From NCBI GenBank assembly GCA_964242575.1, contig CAXTCN010000010.1, positions 1-64,000 on the forward strand: 64,000 nt of DNA, given 5' to 3'. Every line of letters begins with the position of its first letter. The first letter of the stretch is position 1. Source of the DNA: JANPPS01 sp964242575 (GTDB taxonomy: Bacteria; Pseudomonadota; Alphaproteobacteria; Acetobacterales; Acetobacteraceae). Below the pieces are notes generated by a model. The model saw only the letters and a list, made by a program, of their open reading frames with translations, was not told where the DNA came from and did no database searches. Positions 48,903 through 58,192 of this stretch are shown piece after piece. The translations under genes and the position numbers were made by a program.

Positions 48903-50039
48903 ATGACAAGCTTCGCAGACCTCGGTCTCGCCGCGCCATTATTGGCTGCGCTCACCACCCAGGGCTACACCGATCCTACCCCCATCCAGACCCAGGCCAT
49001 CCCGCACGTCATGCTCGGCCGGGACGTGCAGGGCATCGCCCAGACCGGCACCGGCAAGACCGCCGCCTTCGCGCTGCCGATCCTGCACCGCCTGCTGGCG
49101 GAGCGGAAGCAGGCGCCTCGCCGCGGCGCACGCGTCCTGGTGCTGTCCCCCACCCGCGAGTTGGCGAGCCAAATCGCCGAAAGCTTTCGCGACTATGGCC
49201 GCCAGACCGGGCTGCGCACCGCGCTGATGTTCGGCGGCGTGCCGAAGCCGCGGCAGGCCAAAGCGGTCGCGAACGGCATCGACATCTTGGTGGCGACGCC
49301 GGGCCGCCTGATGGACCATATGCAGGACGGCGCCGTGCAGTTGGGTGGCGTTGAGGTGCTGGTGCTGGACGAGGCCGACCACATGCTGGACCTCGGCTTC
49401 ATCATCCCGATCCGCCGCATCGTCCAGGCCATCCCGCCGACCCGGCAGACGCTGTTCTTCTCCGCCACCATGCCCAAGGAAATCAGCACGCTGGCCAGCC
49501 AGATGCTGAAAAACCCTGTGCACGTGGCCGTCGCCCCGGTCGCCACCACGGTCGAACGCGTCGAGCAGAAGGTCATCTTTGTCGAGGCCTCGCGCAAGCG
49601 CGCGTTGCTGGCGGATATCCTGCGCAACTCGAAAATGAGCCGGACCCTGGTGTTCACCCGCACCAAGCATGGCGCGGACCGGGTGACCCAGCACCTGGAG
49701 GCCGCCGGCCAGCCTACCGCCGCCATCCACGGCAACAAAAGCCAGCCGCAACGCGAGCGGGCGCTGGCGGCGTTCAAAGCCGGCCGGGTCCGCGTGCTGG
49801 TGGCGACCGACATCGCCGCCCGCGGCATCGACGTGGACAGCGTGACCCACGTGGTCAACTTCGACCTGCCGAACGTGCCGGAGGCCTACGTCCACCGCAT
49901 CGGCCGCACCGCGCGCGCTGGGCACGCGGGCGTCGCCATCAGCTTCTGCGACAGCTCCGAGCGCGCCCACCTGCGCAGCATCGAGAAGCTGATTAACAGC
50001 CGGCTTTCAATCGAGGAGCCGAACGCCCTGGCTGCATAG
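48903..50039 (+). CDS. DEAD-box ATP-dependent RNA helicase (RhlE-like)
   Basis: This 378-residue RNA helicase has the full core: Q motif (PTPIQTQAIP), Walker A AQTGTGKT (46-53), PTRELASQI, GG and TPGRLMD, DEAD in LDEADHMLD, SAT, then the second domain with VFTRTKHGAD, ATDIAARGIDV and HRIGRTARAGHAG. It ends soon after the core, so it lacks the long basic tail of many relatives. Likely roles are ribosome assembly and RNA decay, particularly in the cold. The leader is unusually long. Confidence 0.95.
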   Translation: MTSFADLGLAAPLLAALTTQGYTDPTPIQTQAIPHVMLGRDVQGIAQTGTGKTAAFALPILHRLLAERKQAPRRGARVLVLSPTRELASQIAESFRDYGRQTGLRTALMFGGVPKPRQAKAVANGIDILVATPGRLMDHMQDGAVQLGGVEVLVLDEADHMLDLGFIIPIRRIVQAIPPTRQTLFFSATMPKEISTLASQMLKNPVHVAVAPVATTVERVEQKVIFVEASRKRALLADILRNSKMSRTLVFTRTKHGADRVTQHLEAAGQPTAAIHGNKSQPQRERALAAFKAGRVRVLVATDIAARGIDVDSVTHVVNFDLPNVPEAYVHRIGRTARAGHAGVAISFCDSSERAHLRSIEKLINSRLSIEEPNALAA

Positions 50040-50054
50040 CGCGGCCTGGTGGCT

Positions 50055-51143
50055 TCAAGCGGCCACCACCACGTCCCGCACCAGCGTCCGCACATTGGCG
50101 ACCATGCCCGCCGCCACTGTGCGCCACTCGGCCTGCGGGTCCCCGGCGTCACCCGCCGGACCGTTTGCCAACAACCGCCGCAGTGCCGCCGCGATGCTCG
50201 TCGCAGTGGGTTCGCACAGCAGCGCGAGCCGTTCGTCCCGCAACTGTTCCGCAAGCCCGCCGACCCGGGTAGCCACCAGCCAGCGCCGGGCGGCGACCGC
50301 GGCGGCAGCGACTCCGCTCTGGCTGGCCTCCCGGTGCGACAGCACGAGCGCGTCCGACCACGCCAACAGCGTGCCGAGCTCGTCCTCCGGAACCCACCGG
50401 TTCTCGACCACGACCCCTGGCATGGCGCGCAGCCCCGCCAGCACCGGCGTCTCCGGCCCGCTGCCGACAACGCGAACCTCTAGGTCCGCCCGAGGCCCCA
50501 GCCGCGCCAGGCTGTCCGCCAGCAGGTCAAGGCCCTTGTAGGGCAGCAGGCGTCCGAACGACAGCAACCGCAGCGGCCCGCCATGCGCGCGCGGCGGCGG
50601 CGGCACTGGTCCGAACCCGAACGGCGGCAGCGACGCCCTGAACAGCGGCTTGGCGCCCAGTCCCTGTTGCCCAAGCCCATCCGCCACGTGCGCGCTGAGC
50701 GCGAACAGCGCATTGGCCTGCCGCAACAACCGGCGTTGCAGCGGCATCTGCCACGGGAACGCATCGCCCGGATGCAAATGCGCGTCATGGACCACGACCG
50801 CGAATGGCAGCCTGGCGCGCCGCAGCGCCGCCGCCATGACCAAGTCCAACGGCGCAGGCATCGCGCACAGCGCCACATCGACCCGCTGCTGTTGCAGCCA
50901 GCGCGTCAGGCGTGGCCGCAGCAGCGGCGCGGCGAGCACCCGGCGCACGAACCCGGCCCGGCTGCCATAGGTCGGGACCGTCAAATCGCACACTGGAGGA
51001 TCAGCGGACCGCAGCAGCTCCGCTCCAGACGAGAGCGACAGCAGCGTCTCCGTGTCAGGCACGGCGCTGAAGCTGCGCGCCAGCTCGGCGGCGAACCGCG
51101 GCCCGGCGCCGCGGCGGCCCCACTGCCAAATCAGCACCCGCAC
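50055..51143 (-). CDS. Family-4-type glycosyltransferase
   Basis: This 362-residue GT-B glycosyltransferase starts at GTG 51143 (VRVLIWQWGRRGAGPRFAAELA). The C-terminal donor-binding half has LRLLSFGRLLPYKGLDLLADSLA, LEVRVVGSGPE and SDALVLSHREASQSGVAAAAVAARRWLVATRVGGLAEQL, including a retaining-type Glu. It overlaps the upstream glycosyltransferase gene by 13 bases, so both act together, probably on a surface glycan. The longer frame from 51302 lies inside that gene. Confidence 0.9.
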   Translation of the reverse strand: MRVLIWQWGRRGAGPRFAAELARSFSAVPDTETLLSLSSGAELLRSADPPVCDLTVPTYGSRAGFVRRVLAAPLLRPRLTRWLQQQRVDVALCAMPAPLDLVMAAALRRARLPFAVVVHDAHLHPGDAFPWQMPLQRRLLRQANALFALSAHVADGLGQQGLGAKPLFRASLPPFGFGPVPPPPRAHGGPLRLLSFGRLLPYKGLDLLADSLARLGPRADLEVRVVGSGPETPVLAGLRAMPGVVVENRWVPEDELGTLLAWSDALVLSHREASQSGVAAAAVAARRWLVATRVGGLAEQLRDERLALLCEPTATSIAAALRRLLANGPAGDAGDPQAEWRTVAAGMVANVRTLVRDVVVAA

Positions 51144-52402
51144 GGCAAACCTAGCCCCTGTACCGCCGCGGCGAGCGGTCCGGTCCCCAACCGCTCCCGC
51201 GCCGCGCGCTGGCCAGCCGCGCCCAACGCTGTCCGCCAACCCGCATCGTCCGCCAGCCGAACCAGTTGCGCCGCCGCCGCCGCCACGTCCGGCTCCGCCC
51301 AAACCGCGCCTGGCGCATCATAGATGCCTCGTGGGTCACGGGCAGGCACCAGCCGGGCCGGCACCATCGCCGCACAGGCTGCATCCATGAAATCCTGCGT
51401 CGCCGACCAGTTGGTTGCTACCACCGGCACCCCCAGCAGCATGGCCTCCGCCGGCACCAGGCCGAAGCCCTCGCTCCGGTGCAGCGACAGCACGATGTCG
51501 CACGCCGCCATGACAGCGTGGTTGTCCGCCTCGGGCAAGGCGCGCGTATCGACCCGCACGTTCGGCAGGTCCGTGACCGCCGCCTGCAAGCGCGCGAAGT
51601 CCTCGGGAAAGTGATGCGGGTTGCCGACCCGCAGCAGCAGGATGCGGTCCGCCCGGGACCCGAACGCCATCCGGTGCGCCACGACCGCCGCCAACGGGTT
51701 CTTGCGCTCGAAGCTCGATGCCAGGTTGAACGCCACCAGCGTCACGACCGCGCCAGCCGGCAGGCCGAGGTCGGCCCGGCGCAATCCCGACGGCGCAGGC
51801 GGGTGCGCCGTCATTGGATACGGCACGAGCCTGACCCGGCCGGGCAGCAACGGCTCCAGTGCCGCGGCGGTGAACCGGGACGGCGCCCAGATTTCATGCA
51901 CGAACGGCAGCGCGGCGCGCCAGCCTTCCGGCGCGACCGGCAGCTCCCAAGCCCAGAAGCCGATCACCCGCCGCCCCCGCAGCAGCGCCCGCCCCAACCG
52001 CAGCAAGGCCCACGGCATCCCGGGGGCGTTCACGTGCAGCACCAGCGGCACGCCTTCCGGCGGCACGGTCCCCGGCCGGAGCGCCCAGTTCGGCACGCCC
52101 AATGCCGCCAAGCCGTGCAGCAGCAGCCGCGCGCCCTCCCCCAGCCCCGATGGCCGGTCCAGCTCGCCGCCCACCGCAACCCCGATCCGTGCCGCCGGCG
52201 CTGGCCGGTCCGGACGCGGCGCCAGCAACGCCGTGCCCTGGAACAACGCCCGGCGCCGGGCGCCCTGCGGCAGCCGGCGCCACAGGCGGTGCAATGGATG
52301 CAGTGTGGTCCGGGCCACGAAAGGGTTCAGCGGCCGTTCAGATGAAGCGCGTCGCAGCGGCCACGCCTTTGGCCCGCCATCCGCCCCGGCGCTTGCGCGC
52401 AT
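51131..52402 (-). CDS. Glycosyltransferase (GT-B fold)
   Basis: This protein of about 423 residues has an N-terminal acceptor domain (GVAVGGELDRPSGLGEGARLLLHGLAALGV, VIGFWAWELPVAPEGW, FVHEIWAPSRFTAAAL) and a C-terminal donor domain (LVAFNLASSFERKNPLAAVVAHRMAF, DIVLSLHRSEGFGLVPAEAMLLGVPVVATNWSATQDFMD). The HRSEGFGLVPAEAM segment is the E-x7-E motif of family 4 enzymes. ATG 52402 is the probable start; ATG 52480 is possible. It is the first gene of a two-gene unit with the following glycosyltransferase. Acceptor unknown. Confidence 0.9.
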   Translation of the reverse strand: MRASAGADGGPKAWPLRRASSERPLNPFVARTTLHPLHRLWRRLPQGARRRALFQGTALLAPRPDRPAPAARIGVAVGGELDRPSGLGEGARLLLHGLAALGVPNWALRPGTVPPEGVPLVLHVNAPGMPWALLRLGRALLRGRRVIGFWAWELPVAPEGWRAALPFVHEIWAPSRFTAAALEPLLPGRVRLVPYPMTAHPPAPSGLRRADLGLPAGAVVTLVAFNLASSFERKNPLAAVVAHRMAFGSRADRILLLRVGNPHHFPEDFARLQAAVTDLPNVRVDTRALPEADNHAVMAACDIVLSLHRSEGFGLVPAEAMLLGVPVVATNWSATQDFMDAACAAMVPARLVPARDPRGIYDAPGAVWAEPDVAAAAAQLVRLADDAGWRTALGAAGQRAARERLGTGPLAAAVQGLGLPCGC

Positions 52403-52687
52403 GAGCGCGGCGGCCCGAATGAAACCTGGTGCGCGCTGCCCTGTCCAACCATCGGCCCGGCATACATCACCATCGCACAATCCGCGAGGCCGGCGACTCC
52501 GGTGCGTGCAGCGGAGTCACTCCAGCCCCACCCGTTGCCGCCCGCTCGCAGCGGTATAGGATGCACCCATGGCAGCATTCCCCCACCCTGGCCCCGCCGA
52601 GTTGCTGTCCCAGCTCCCACCGTCCAACATCCAGCGCCGCCTCCCTGTTTACGGCCGTCTAGTTCCGCGGCGGGCCTGACGCAGCGC

Positions 52688-53626
52688 ATGGACCCCCTGT
52701 CCGTTCCCCATTTCGACGTGTCGCTCGCCGCCCCTGACATCCAGCCGTGGCTCAGCGGCAACACCGGTGTGCCCGGGTTCACGACATTCACGGCCCTGGA
52801 GCCAGGTCCCCATGTGGTCCTGGTTGCGCTGCTGCATGGCAACGAGATCGCGGGCGCGGCGGTTCTCGACCGTATGCTCCGCGCCGAGGTCCGGCCGGTC
52901 CGCGGGCGCTTGACGCTCGGGTTCGCCAACCTCGGCGCCTTCGCCCACTTCGACCCGGCCCAGCCCACCGCCTCGCGGTTCCTGGACGAAGACCTGAACC
53001 GCCTTTGGGACCCGGCCGTGCTGGACGGGCCGCGCAGCAGCCACGAGCTGAGCCGCGCGCGCGCCATGCGCCCGCTCATTGACACGGCGGACGTGCTGCT
53101 GGACCTGCACTCCATGCTGTGGCCGTCCGACCCGTTGCTGTTGTGCGGGGCGTCCGCCAAAGGCCGCGCGCTCGCCTCAGCCATGGGCGTCCCGGACTTG
53201 GTGGTGGCAGACCGCGGCCACCTGACCGGTCCCAGGCTGATTGATTATGCCAGGTTCCTGGACCCGGCCCAGGATTGCGCCGCCTGTCTCGTGGAGGCCG
53301 GCCAGCACTGGCAGCCAGAGACGGTCGCCACCACCGAGGCCTGCGTAACGGCGCTGTTGCGCCACACTGGCCTGCTTCCGGCTGGGCACGCGCCGCGCCC
53401 GGCGCCGCGCTGCGCCGAGGTCACGCTCGCGGTCACCGCCGCCACCGCGGGTTTCACCTTCGTGCAGCCCTACCGCGGCGGCGACGTGATCCCGCGCCGC
53501 AACACCCTGATCGCGCTGGACGGCGCCAGCGAAATCCGCACTCCGCATGACGACTGCCTGCTGGTCATGCCAAGCCTGCGTCCCAGCCGCGGCCACACTG
53601 CGGTGCGCCTGGCGCGCTTCGTTTAG
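52688..53626 (+). CDS. Succinylglutamate desuccinylase/aspartoacylase-family protein
   Basis: This 312-residue M14-like zinc hydrolase starts at ATG 52688. Metal-binding motifs are LLHGNEIAG (HGNE) and LDLHSMLWPSDP (H), with FLDEDLNRLWDP and CLVEAGQHW supplying the catalytic region. A C-terminal beta-barrel (VTLAVTAATAGFTFVQPYRGGDVIPRRN) follows. It removes acyl groups from amino-acid-like substrates; the precise substrate is unknown. The upstream 285-base gap (52403-52687) holds nothing else I recognise. The ORF is open further upstream but the added sequence is not protein-like. Confidence 0.9.
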   Translation: MDPLSVPHFDVSLAAPDIQPWLSGNTGVPGFTTFTALEPGPHVVLVALLHGNEIAGAAVLDRMLRAEVRPVRGRLTLGFANLGAFAHFDPAQPTASRFLDEDLNRLWDPAVLDGPRSSHELSRARAMRPLIDTADVLLDLHSMLWPSDPLLLCGASAKGRALASAMGVPDLVVADRGHLTGPRLIDYARFLDPAQDCAACLVEAGQHWQPETVATTEACVTALLRHTGLLPAGHAPRPAPRCAEVTLAVTAATAGFTFVQPYRGGDVIPRRNTLIALDGASEIRTPHDDCLLVMPSLRPSRGHTAVRLARFV

Positions 53627-53661
53627 CCGGCCAGCCTGTTTAACCGGTCAACCCTGGCCGG
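53627..53661 (+). terminator. Inverted repeat after aspartoacylase gene, possible terminator
   Basis: CCGGCCAG (53627-53634) pairs with CTGGCCGG (53654-53661) around a 19-base loop, starting directly after the stop codon. No T tract follows, so terminator function is uncertain. Confidence 0.35.
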
Positions 53662-53714
53662 ACGCCGGCGCGCTCCCTATGTTGCAGTGCAGCGTTACAT
53701 CCGGAGCATCCCCG

Positions 53715-54281
53715 ATGCCCTTGTCCCCACCCGCAGAGCGTGAACCCCTGCATACCCGCCGCATCGAGCTGCACGGCTACCGCCGGGCCGATGGCCTGTT
53801 CGACATCGAGGCGCATCTGGTGGACACCAAAAGCTACCCGTTCAGCAACCACGACCGTGGCGAGATCACCCCCGGCACGCCGCTGCATGAGATGCTGGCC
53901 CGCATGACGCTGAGCGAGAACATGACGGTAACGGCGTTCGAGGCGGTGACGGAGTATGGCCCCTACGCCATTTGCCCGACCGCCGCGCCGAACTTTGCCC
54001 GGCTCGCGGGCCTGAAGGTCGGCCGCGGCTTCATCAAGGCCGCGAACGAGCGGATCGGTGGGGTGCACGGCTGCACCCACTTGCGGGAGCTGCTGGGCCA
54101 GATGGGCACGGTGGCGTTCCAGACGCTGTATGCCGTGCGGGTCAAGCGCGAGCGTGCGCCCAACGCAGTCGAGACGGCAGAACGGCCGATGATGCTGGGG
54201 ACCTGCCTGGCCTATGCGCCCGACAGCCCGGTCGTGCAGCGCGCGTGGCCGGCGCACTACACCGGAACGGCCGTCCTGTAG
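53715..54281 (+). CDS. DUF2889 protein
   Basis: This 188-residue protein starts at ATG 53715 and fits DUF2889: LHTRRIELHGYRRADGLFDIEAHLVDTKSYPF, then ITPGTPLHEMLARMTLSENMTV, AANERIGGVHGCTHLRELLGQMGTVAFQTLY. The GCTH motif and the conserved HxxxxR pattern are characteristic. No signal peptide is present. The function of the family is unknown. It ends 10 bases from the convergent bolA gene. Confidence 0.9.
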   Translation: MPLSPPAEREPLHTRRIELHGYRRADGLFDIEAHLVDTKSYPFSNHDRGEITPGTPLHEMLARMTLSENMTVTAFEAVTEYGPYAICPTAAPNFARLAGLKVGRGFIKAANERIGGVHGCTHLRELLGQMGTVAFQTLYAVRVKRERAPNAVETAERPMMLGTCLAYAPDSPVVQRAWPAHYTGTAVL

Positions 54282-54291
54282 GACAGCCGCA

Positions 54292-54576
54292 TCAGGCCAG
54301 CTCACTCGGGGTTCGCAACGTCAACGCCAGGGCATGCAGCCCGCCGGCGAACTCGGCGTCCAGCACCGCGTGCACCATCCGGTGCCGTGCCACGCGGCCC
54401 GTGCCCTCGAACCGGTCCGACACTACAAGCACGCTGTAGTGCGTTTCGCCGCCCGGCTGCGCCCCGGCGTGCCCGGCGTGCTTGCGGCTGTCGTCCACGA
54501 CTTCCAGTCGCACGGGCGCGAACGCGGCCTGCAGCACGGAGCGGAGACGGTCGGCGCGGCTGGATGGGTCTGACAT
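54292..54576 (-). CDS. bolA: BolA-family protein
   Basis: This 94-residue protein has the BolA fold: LQAAFAPVRLEVVDDSRKHAGHAGAQPGGETHYSVLVVSDRFEG, then RVARHRMVHAVLDAEFAGGLHALALTLRTP. The conserved His residues and FxG...RxxxHRMVxxxL pattern are those used with monothiol glutaredoxins in iron-sulfur sensing or trafficking. It is divergent from the DnaJ-domain gene, an arrangement seen in several alphaproteobacteria. Confidence 0.95.
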   Translation of the reverse strand: MSDPSSRADRLRSVLQAAFAPVRLEVVDDSRKHAGHAGAQPGGETHYSVLVVSDRFEGTGRVARHRMVHAVLDAEFAGGLHALALTLRTPSELA

Positions 54577-54653
54577 GACGCAGACCTACCAAGCCCGGGC
54601 TTGCGGGCCAAGCAGGACTTGCCCTGTGCTGCCCACACCGCACATAAGGGCCG

Positions 54654-55244
54654 ATGACCCGACGCACCTCGCGACCTAGGGCCTACGCGCCCGACCCGGC
54701 CGCGCCGGGCCGCCCCTGTGACATGCCTGGCTGCCCCCATGCCGGCGAGTATCGCGCGCCCAAGTCCCGCTCGACGCTGAACCAGTACTGGTGGTTTTGC
54801 CTGGAGCACGTGCGCGCCTACAACGCCGCCTGGGATTTCTACAAAGGCATGACGCCGAGCCAGATCGAGGCGCAGACCCGTTCGGACACCGGCTGGCAGC
54901 GCCCCACCTGGCCGCTCGGCAGCTTAGGCAAGCAGGCGCTGGACGAGGCGATGCTGCGGGACCCGCTGCACATCCTGTCGGCGGGGCGCATACGGCGGAA
55001 CGCTGCGCCGGCCCAAACGGCGGTGCCGTCAGACCTTCGCGAACCCATACAGCAACTCGGCCTCGACTGGCCCGTTTCAATGGACACCCTCAAAGCCCGC
55101 TACAAGGAACTCGCGAAGCGCCACCATCCCGATGCGAACGGCGGGGACCGGGCGTCGGAGGAGCGGCTCAAGACCATTAACATCGCATATGCCGCAGTGC
55201 GCCACTATTTGACTAACGAACCCCGGATGGCAGCAACCGGATAA
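54654..55244 (+). CDS. J-domain protein with N-terminal Cys-rich region
   Basis: This 196-residue protein has an N-terminal Cys-rich part (PCDMPGCPHAGEYRAP and WWFCLEHVRAYN, a possible zinc site) and a C-terminal J domain with the HPD motif (LKARYKELAKRHHPDANGGDRASEERLKTINIAYAAVRHYL). It would stimulate a DnaK-type chaperone. It precedes cobS by 74 bases, and a J-domain gene next to cobS/cobT is common in alphaproteobacteria. The start at 54654 has no strong ribosome site. Confidence 0.9.
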   Translation: MTRRTSRPRAYAPDPAAPGRPCDMPGCPHAGEYRAPKSRSTLNQYWWFCLEHVRAYNAAWDFYKGMTPSQIEAQTRSDTGWQRPTWPLGSLGKQALDEAMLRDPLHILSAGRIRRNAAPAQTAVPSDLREPIQQLGLDWPVSMDTLKARYKELAKRHHPDANGGDRASEERLKTINIAYAAVRHYLTNEPRMAATG

Positions 55245-55318
55245 CCTTCGCAATGGCCCCAATCAGGGCTAGGGTAGCTTCGGCCCTCTCGAGACACGGT
55301 ACAGGACATGTCAGGCCT

Positions 55319-56308
55319 ATGAACGAAATTCGTGACGCGCGGCCCAGCGCCCCAGACACCACCGTCAGCGCCCGCGAGGCCTTCGGCCTCGATGTCGATA
55401 TGGATGTGCCCGCGTTTTCCGTGCCGACGGAGCATGTGCCGGAAATCGACACGGCGTATCGTTTCGACAAAGAAACTACACTCGCCATCCTGGCCGGGTT
55501 CGCGTTTAACCGCCGGGTGCTGATCCAGGGCTATCACGGCACCGGAAAAAGCACGCACATCGAACAGGTGGCCGCCCGGCTGAACTGGCCCTGCATCCGC
55601 GTCAACCTCGACAGCCACATCAGCCGCATCGACCTGATCGGCAAGGACGCCATCGTCCTCAAGGACGGCAAGCAGATCACCGAGTTCCGGGAAGGCATCC
55701 TGCCCTGGGCCTTGCAGCACGCCTGCGCGCTGGTGTTCGACGAGTACGACGCCGGGCGCCCGGACGTGATGTTCGTGATCCAGCGGGTGCTGGAAGTGGA
55801 GGGCCGGCTGACCCTGCTCGATCAGAACCGCGTGATCCGCCCGCACGGGAGCTTCCGGCTGTTCGCCACGGCCAACACGGTGGGGCTGGGCGACACCACC
55901 GGGCTGTATCACGGCACGCAGCAGATCAACCAGGGCCAGATGGACCGCTGGAACATCGTCGCCACGCTGAATTACCTGCCGCACGCGCAGGAAACCGGGA
56001 TCGTGCTGGCCAAGATGGGCATCGACCCCGGCGACAAGCCGGCGCGCAAGCGGATCGAGAGCATGGTGGCGCTGGCGGACCTGACGCGCGCCGGGTTCAT
56101 CAACGGCGACATCTCGACCGTGATGTCGCCCCGCACCGTGATCACCTGGTCCGAGAACGCGCGCATCTTCAAGGACGTGGGCTTCGCGTTCCGCCTCACG
56201 TTCCTGAACAAGTGCGACGAGGCCGAGCGCAGCACTGTCGCCGAGTACTACCAGCGCTGTTTCAACGAGGAGCTGCCGCAGGGGCTTGGCGCGCGCAAAG
56301 GCATCTAG
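55319..56308 (+). CDS. cobS: CobS cobaltochelatase AAA+ subunit
   Basis: This 329-residue AAA+ ATPase, with CobT and CobN, inserts cobalt into hydrogenobyrinate a,c-diamide in aerobic cobalamin synthesis. Walker A is GYHGTGKST (from residue 71). Walker B is ALVFDEYDAG, and the sensor region is FRLFATANTVGLGDTTGLYHG. The ATG at 55319 gives the usual N terminus; the frame from 55253 is longer without similarity. cobN is not in the window. cobT follows after 6 bases. Confidence 0.95.
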   Translation: MNEIRDARPSAPDTTVSAREAFGLDVDMDVPAFSVPTEHVPEIDTAYRFDKETTLAILAGFAFNRRVLIQGYHGTGKSTHIEQVAARLNWPCIRVNLDSHISRIDLIGKDAIVLKDGKQITEFREGILPWALQHACALVFDEYDAGRPDVMFVIQRVLEVEGRLTLLDQNRVIRPHGSFRLFATANTVGLGDTTGLYHGTQQINQGQMDRWNIVATLNYLPHAQETGIVLAKMGIDPGDKPARKRIESMVALADLTRAGFINGDISTVMSPRTVITWSENARIFKDVGFAFRLTFLNKCDEAERSTVAEYYQRCFNEELPQGLGARKGI

Positions 56309-56314
56309 GCCGCG

Positions 56315-58192
56315 ATGTCAAAGACCGGAGACAACTCCCGCACCGAGGACTTCAAGCGCGCCACCGCCGGCGTGCTGCGCGCCGTGGCGCAGGTGCCGGA
56401 CGTGCAGGTCGCGTTCCAGCCCGGCCCGAGCGGCGTGGTCGGCAAACGCGCCCGCCTGCCGTTGCCGACCCGCGCGTTGCCGCCGGCCGAAATGGCCAAG
56501 CTGCGCGGCGCAGCCGACAGCGTCGCGCTGCGCCTCCGCCATCACGACGACGTGGTGCATGCCGCCCGCAGCCCCGGCCGGCGCGAGGCAAAGGACGTGT
56601 ATGACGCGCTGGAACAGGCCCGCGTCGAGGTGGTCGGCGCCGAGCATATGAGCGGCATCGCCGCCAATCTCCGCGCCCGTCTTGCCGAGCAGTGCGAGGC
56701 CGAGGGCTTCGACCGCATGACCCGGAAGGACCAGTTGCCGCTGCCGGCCGCGCTGTCCTTACTGGCGCGCGAACGCATGTCCGGCGACCCGTCTCCGGCC
56801 GGGGTCACCCGTATCCTCGATAGCTGGCGCGGCACGTTGGGCGATGACGCGGAACAGGCGCTGGCCGAAATGGCGACCGCGCAGCACGACCAGAGCCGCT
56901 TCACCCGCGCCGCCCGCAAGCTGCTGGCCGCGCTGGACTTGGCCGAGGCCGAGGTTGAAAGCGAGCCGGACGACCAGACCGACGAAGGAGAAGAAGGCGG
57001 CGAGCAGTCCGGCGCGCAGGACAACGCCGAACAGAGCGAGGGCGACAGCCAGAGCGACGCCGACAACATGCTGGGCGCGCAGCCCGAGCAGATGGAGGGC
57101 GACGCCGCCGACGAACAGGGCGAGGACGACAGCGAGGAGGACACCGGCGCTGCCGAGGGCGACGACCGGCCCGGCGGACCCCAGCAACGCCGCGAGGCGC
57201 CTCCGACCGACGACCACGCGACTTACCGCGCGTACTCCCGCCACAACGACGAGGAGACCGCCGCCGAGGACCTTTGCGACCCGGAGGAGCTGGCCCGGCT
57301 GCGCCAACAGCTCGACCAGCAGTTGCAGCACCTGCAAGGCGTCGTCAGCAAGCTCGCCAACCGGCTGCAACGGCGCTTGCTGGCGCAGCAGACCCGCGCC
57401 TGGGAGTTCGACTTGGACGAGGGCATGTTGGACGCCGGACGCCTGGCGCGGGTCATCGTGAACCCGCTGCTGTCGCTGTCGTACAAGCGCGAGCGCGAGA
57501 CGGATTTCCGCGATACGGTCGTGACCCTGCTGATCGACAACTCCGGCAGCATGCGCGGCCGGCCCATCACGGTCGCCGCCATGTGCGGCGACATCCTGGC
57601 CCGCACGCTGGAGCGCTGCGCCGTGAAGGTCGAGGTGCTGGGCTTCACCACCCGCGCCTGGAAAGGCGGCCAGAGCCGGGAGCGCTGGGTGCAGGATGGC
57701 AAGCCGCGCAACCCCGGCCGGCTGAACGATCTGCGCCACATCATCTACAAATCTGCCGACGCGCCCTGGCGCCGCGCCCGCAAGAACCTGGGCCTTATGC
57801 TGCGCGAGGGCCTGCTGAAGGAGAACATCGACGGCGAGGCGCTGTTGTGGGCCTACCGCCGCCTGGTGAACCGCCCTGAGCACCGCCGTATCCTCATGGT
57901 CATCAGCGACGGCGCGCCGGTCGATGACAGCACGCTGTCGGTCAACCCCGGCAACTACCTGGAACGCCACCTGCGCGAAGTGATCCGCGAGATCGAGAGC
58001 CGTGACCAAGTGGAGTTGATCGCCATTGGCATCGGCCACGACGTGACCCGTTACTACCGCCGGGCCGTCACGATCGTGGATGCGGAGGAGTTGGGCGGCA
58101 CGGTCATGAAAAAGCTGGCCGAGCTGTTCGACGAGGACGCCGCCATGAGCTGGCACCGCGCCGCCGCGGAACGCGCGCCGTTGGTGGTCTAA
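56315..58192 (+). CDS. cobT: CobT cobaltochelatase subunit
   Basis: This 625-residue protein has three regions. Residues 1-210 are the N-terminal domain. Residues about 211-290 form a very acidic linker rich in Glu, Asp, Gln and Gly. Residues about 390-610 form a von Willebrand A domain with the MIDAS motif DNSGSM (Asp408, Ser410, Ser412). It assembles with CobS to drive cobalt insertion with CobN. It follows cobS by 6 bases and its 3' end overlaps convergent ubiG by 4 bases. Confidence 0.95.
   Translation: MSKTGDNSRTEDFKRATAGVLRAVAQVPDVQVAFQPGPSGVVGKRARLPLPTRALPPAEMAKLRGAADSVALRLRHHDDVVHAARSPGRREAKDVYDALEQARVEVVGAEHMSGIAANLRARLAEQCEAEGFDRMTRKDQLPLPAALSLLARERMSGDPSPAGVTRILDSWRGTLGDDAEQALAEMATAQHDQSRFTRAARKLLAALDLAEAEVESEPDDQTDEGEEGGEQSGAQDNAEQSEGDSQSDADNMLGAQPEQMEGDAADEQGEDDSEEDTGAAEGDDRPGGPQQRREAPPTDDHATYRAYSRHNDEETAAEDLCDPEELARLRQQLDQQLQHLQGVVSKLANRLQRRLLAQQTRAWEFDLDEGMLDAGRLARVIVNPLLSLSYKRERETDFRDTVVTLLIDNSGSMRGRPITVAAMCGDILARTLERCAVKVEVLGFTTRAWKGGQSRERWVQDGKPRNPGRLNDLRHIIYKSADAPWRRARKNLGLMLREGLLKENIDGEALLWAYRRLVNRPEHRRILMVISDGAPVDDSTLSVNPGNYLERHLREVIREIESRDQVELIAIGIGHDVTRYYRRAVTIVDAEELGGTVMKKLAELFDEDAAMSWHRAAAERAPLVV

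Noticed and set aside
55245..55318. Possible cobalamin riboswitch before cobS
   Set aside because: The gap is too short and no B12-box-like sequence is visible.
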